DNA of 64,000 nt from Streptomyces hygroscopicus subsp. hygroscopicus. GTDB taxonomy: Bacteria > Actinomycetota > Actinomycetes > Streptomycetales > Streptomycetaceae. A program made the position numbers and the translations under genes. Where the stretch lies: the NCBI RefSeq assembly GCF_030269125.1, contig NZ_BSSM01000005.1, forward strand, positions 372,001-436,000. The letters are read 5' to 3'. Below, piece after piece: positions 62,201-64,000 of this stretch. The notes under the pieces were generated by a model, which saw only the letters and a list, made by a program, of their open reading frames with translations, was not told the origin of the DNA and did not search any database. Numbering within the stretch: position 1 is the stretch's first letter; every line of letters begins with the position of its first letter.

Positions 62201-64000
62201 TCACCGGAGGGCGGCCAGGCCCTGGCGGGTGATGGCGAGGACGACGCGGTCGGCCTTGGTCAGGACGTGGTCGGGCGGGGTGTCGGTGCGGCCGGCGAGA
62301 GCCAGGACCCGCCAGGCACCGGGGCGGAAGGCGTCGCGCACCGTCCGGCCCTCCAGCATGGGATGACCGTCCACGTCGACCGCGGCGAACAGCAGCACCT
62401 GCCGTTCCACCGCGACCGCGCCGAGCACCTGCCGGCCGAGCATCGCCCCCGCGAAGGCCGGCGCCGCCAGGTGCGTCACGCTCCGGCTCCGGGTCAGCGC
62501 CCGCGGGTAGGCGGCACGCAGGGTCCGGTACACCGCCGTGGCGAAGTCGTCGTCGTACAGCCGTAGCACCACCCGCAGATCCGGCCGGACCGTCCGGGCG
62601 TAGAGCACCGCCTCCAGGTTCGTGGTGTCCGCGCTGGTCACGGCGAGCAGCGCCTGCGCCCGGTGGATCTTCGCGGACTCCAGCACCCCCTCCTGCGTGA
62701 CGTCTCCGAGCACCACCGGCACCCGCAGCCGCCGCGCGGTCGCGAGCCCCCGCGCCTCGGGGTCGGACTCGACGCACACCACGGGCACGTTCAGCTCCCG
62801 CAGCCGCGTCAGCACCCGCGTGCCGATCTTGCCGAGTCCCAGCAGCACCACGTGCCCGCCCAGCCCCCGCGGCGGCTTCCGCAGCGAGGTGGCGGTACGG
62901 AACGTGCCCAGCGCCTCCAGCACCGCGGCCAGCAGCACCGGCAGCAGCAGCAACCCGACCAGCGCCGACAGGAGTTGGAGCAGCTGGCGGCCGATCCCCG
63001 CCCCGAGCGCGGGATCGTCGATGGCGAACATGTCGAGCAGCGTCAGGTAGAAGGCCCGTACCGGGTGGATCCGGGTCACCGCCCACAGCGCGATCGCCAG
63101 CGCGAGCACACACCCCACCAGACCGGCCAGCGACCACCGCAGCCGCCGGGAGAACAGCGAGGCGAGCGACGAGACGAGGCCCGTCCCGCGCCCCGGCGCC
63201 GCCGACTGCGGTCCGGCCGCCGTCGAGACCTGCTCCAGCACGACGGCCGTGCGCCCGGCGGCCCCCCGTACCTCCTCGTCGTCCGGCAGCAGCCGCGGCT
63301 GGTCCCCGCCGGTGACGCCGGCGGGGTCGCTCACCGACAGCAGGGCCAGGGTGTGCAGCCCGGAGTCGGCCGGCAGCGGCCGCTCCACCGCGCGCAGCAG
63401 CAGCCCCTCGGTCTGTACGACCTTGCTGGTGCCCGCGAGCGCGGTCGCGGCCAGCGCCGGCGCCGCGGTGTCGGCGTCGGACAGCACCGTGGTGGACGCC
63501 TCCCGGCCCCCGTCGCCCCCGCCCCCGTACGCCAACGCGGCCGCCTGGTCGAGGAGTTCCTCGATGTGCTGGCCGAGCCGCCGGTTGTAGAGCCGCAGGA
63601 CCAGCCGCAGCCGGGGATTGAGCCGGCGCGCGGTCAGCGCGGCACGGATGTTGGTCTCGTCGTCGTCGTGCACCAGCGCGAGCGCGGTCGCCCGCTCCAC
63701 CCCGGCCTCGGCGAGCACCGCCTCCGTCAACTCCACGGCCTCCAGCACGGGTTCGCCGCCCGCCGTGCCGGCCGTGGTCGCCGTGCCCGGCGCGGCGGCC
63801 ACCACGGGGCGGACGCCGACCGCCGCGTTGACCACCCGGTCCAGCAGCGCCGCCGACGCGGCCCGCGCCCGGCCGACCACCGGTGGTCTCGCCGCCCGCT
63901 CGCTCGGCGGCACCACCAGGGTGACCTGCTCGCCGTACACCCCGCGCAGCTCGGCCGCCAGCCGGTGCGCAAGTCCGTCGTCCCCGCACACCACCATGTG
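62201..64000 (-). CDS. Two-domain TrkA-N/ion-channel-like NAD-binding protein (5' end at window edge)
   Basis: A large protein (598 residues from ATG 63997, and the frame stays open to the window edge). It has an N-terminal Rossmann domain (MVVCGDDGLAHRLAAELR), a middle hydrophobic pair (about 270-365: RWSLAGLVGCVLALAIALWAVT, a pore-like IHPVRAFYLTLLDMFAIDD, LLQLLSALVGLLLLPVLLAAV), and a second RCK/TrkA domain (HVVLLGLGKIGTRVLTRLREL, VLGDVTQEGVLESAKIHRAQALL). A channel with two RCK modules is typical of actinobacterial potassium channels. No TVGYG filter is seen (IHPVRAFYLTLL instead), so transport is doubtful. Confidence 0.83.
   Translation of the reverse strand, partial: HMVVCGDDGLAHRLAAELRGVYGEQVTLVVPPSERAARPPVVGRARAASAALLDRVVNAAVGVRPVVAAAPGTATTAGTAGGEPVLEAVELTEAVLAEAGVERATALALVHDDDETNIRAALTARRLNPRLRLVLRLYNRRLGQHIEELLDQAAALAYGGGGDGGREASTTVLSDADTAAPALAATALAGTSKVVQTEGLLLRAVERPLPADSGLHTLALLSVSDPAGVTGGDQPRLLPDDEEVRGAAGRTAVVLEQVSTAAGPQSAAPGRGTGLVSSLASLFSRRLRWSLAGLVGCVLALAIALWAVTRIHPVRAFYLTLLDMFAIDDPALGAGIGRQLLQLLSALVGLLLLPVLLAAVLEALGTFRTATSLRKPPRGLGGHVVLLGLGKIGTRVLTRLRELNVPVVCVESDPEARGLATARRLRVPVVLGDVTQEGVLESAKIHRAQALLAVTSADTTNLEAVLYARTVRPDLRVVLRLYDDDFATAVYRTLRAAYPRALTRSRSVTHLAAPAFAGAMLGRQVLGAVAVERQVLLFAAVDVDGHPMLEGRTVRDAFRPGAWRVLALAGRTDTPPDHVLTKADRVVLAITRQGLAALR

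Overview
This is a 64 kb stretch of high-GC actinobacterial chromosome. The evidence is very strong third-position GC, frequent GTG/TTG starts, a dnaJ-hspR pair with a separate HspR-type operator in front of clpB, a SigE-family sigma factor, PASTA-less Ser/Thr kinases with proline-rich linkers, and gene blocks (clpB, pyrE-fba, purA, recR-ask-asd) in the order typical of Streptomyces. I saw no rRNA or tRNA gene, CRISPR array, transposase or integrase. It reads as ordinary chromosome core with several small accessory modules.

Layout. 1-1463: end of the dnaK-operon tail (dnaJ, hspR). 1768-2874: an orphan sugar-binding lipoprotein. 3082-5863: two convergent paralogous LuxR-type regulators. The second is divergent from a small secreted protein carrying three copies of the hexapeptide DSKWPS, followed directly by a Rieske-like protein whose cluster-ligand histidines are arginines. 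This is the best candidate for an undescribed system. 6045-9181: a PPOX flavoprotein and HspR-controlled clpB. 9185-19388: mixed core genes (YbjN protein, mannosyltransferase, PLP aminotransferase, Gly/His/Cys-rich protein, TetR pair, DUF2617, membrane spermidine-synthase-like protein, CoxG-like protein, aldose epimerase, pyrE). 19539-22606: fba, an MFS exporter and DUF3151.

22762-25889: tryptophan to anthranilate genes (tryptophan dioxygenase, kynureninase, formamidase-like hydrolase). 26040-32462: a secreted hydrolase, an acyltransferase and two paralogous NarL-type two-component systems. A shared GTAGTACCTGAG element lies in front of both transcription units. 32508-34418: a P450 and a Uma2 nuclease-fold protein. 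34426-37584: an ABC-2 exporter with a divergent MarR/GbsR-type regulator and a clean palindromic operator. 37598-41558: an amino acid permease, a degenerate diacylglycerol-kinase-like protein, and purA.

41781-52525: a Tat-exported 5'-nucleotidase, a serine hydrolase, a hypothetical protein, a GntR regulator, a class III aminotransferase, a membrane Ser/Thr kinase, a membrane-tethered phosphate-binding-like protein and a SLATT-like protein. 52762-56945: ybaB, recR, DUF5063, ask, asd. The encoded Asd has alanine where the catalytic cysteine should be. 57259-64000: sigma factor with its membrane partner, SURF1, an S9 peptidase, and a TrkA-type ion-channel regulator cut by the window edge.

The strongest items for follow-up are the DSKWPS/Rieske-like/LuxR cassette, the cysteine-less Asd, and the shared operator of the twin two-component systems.
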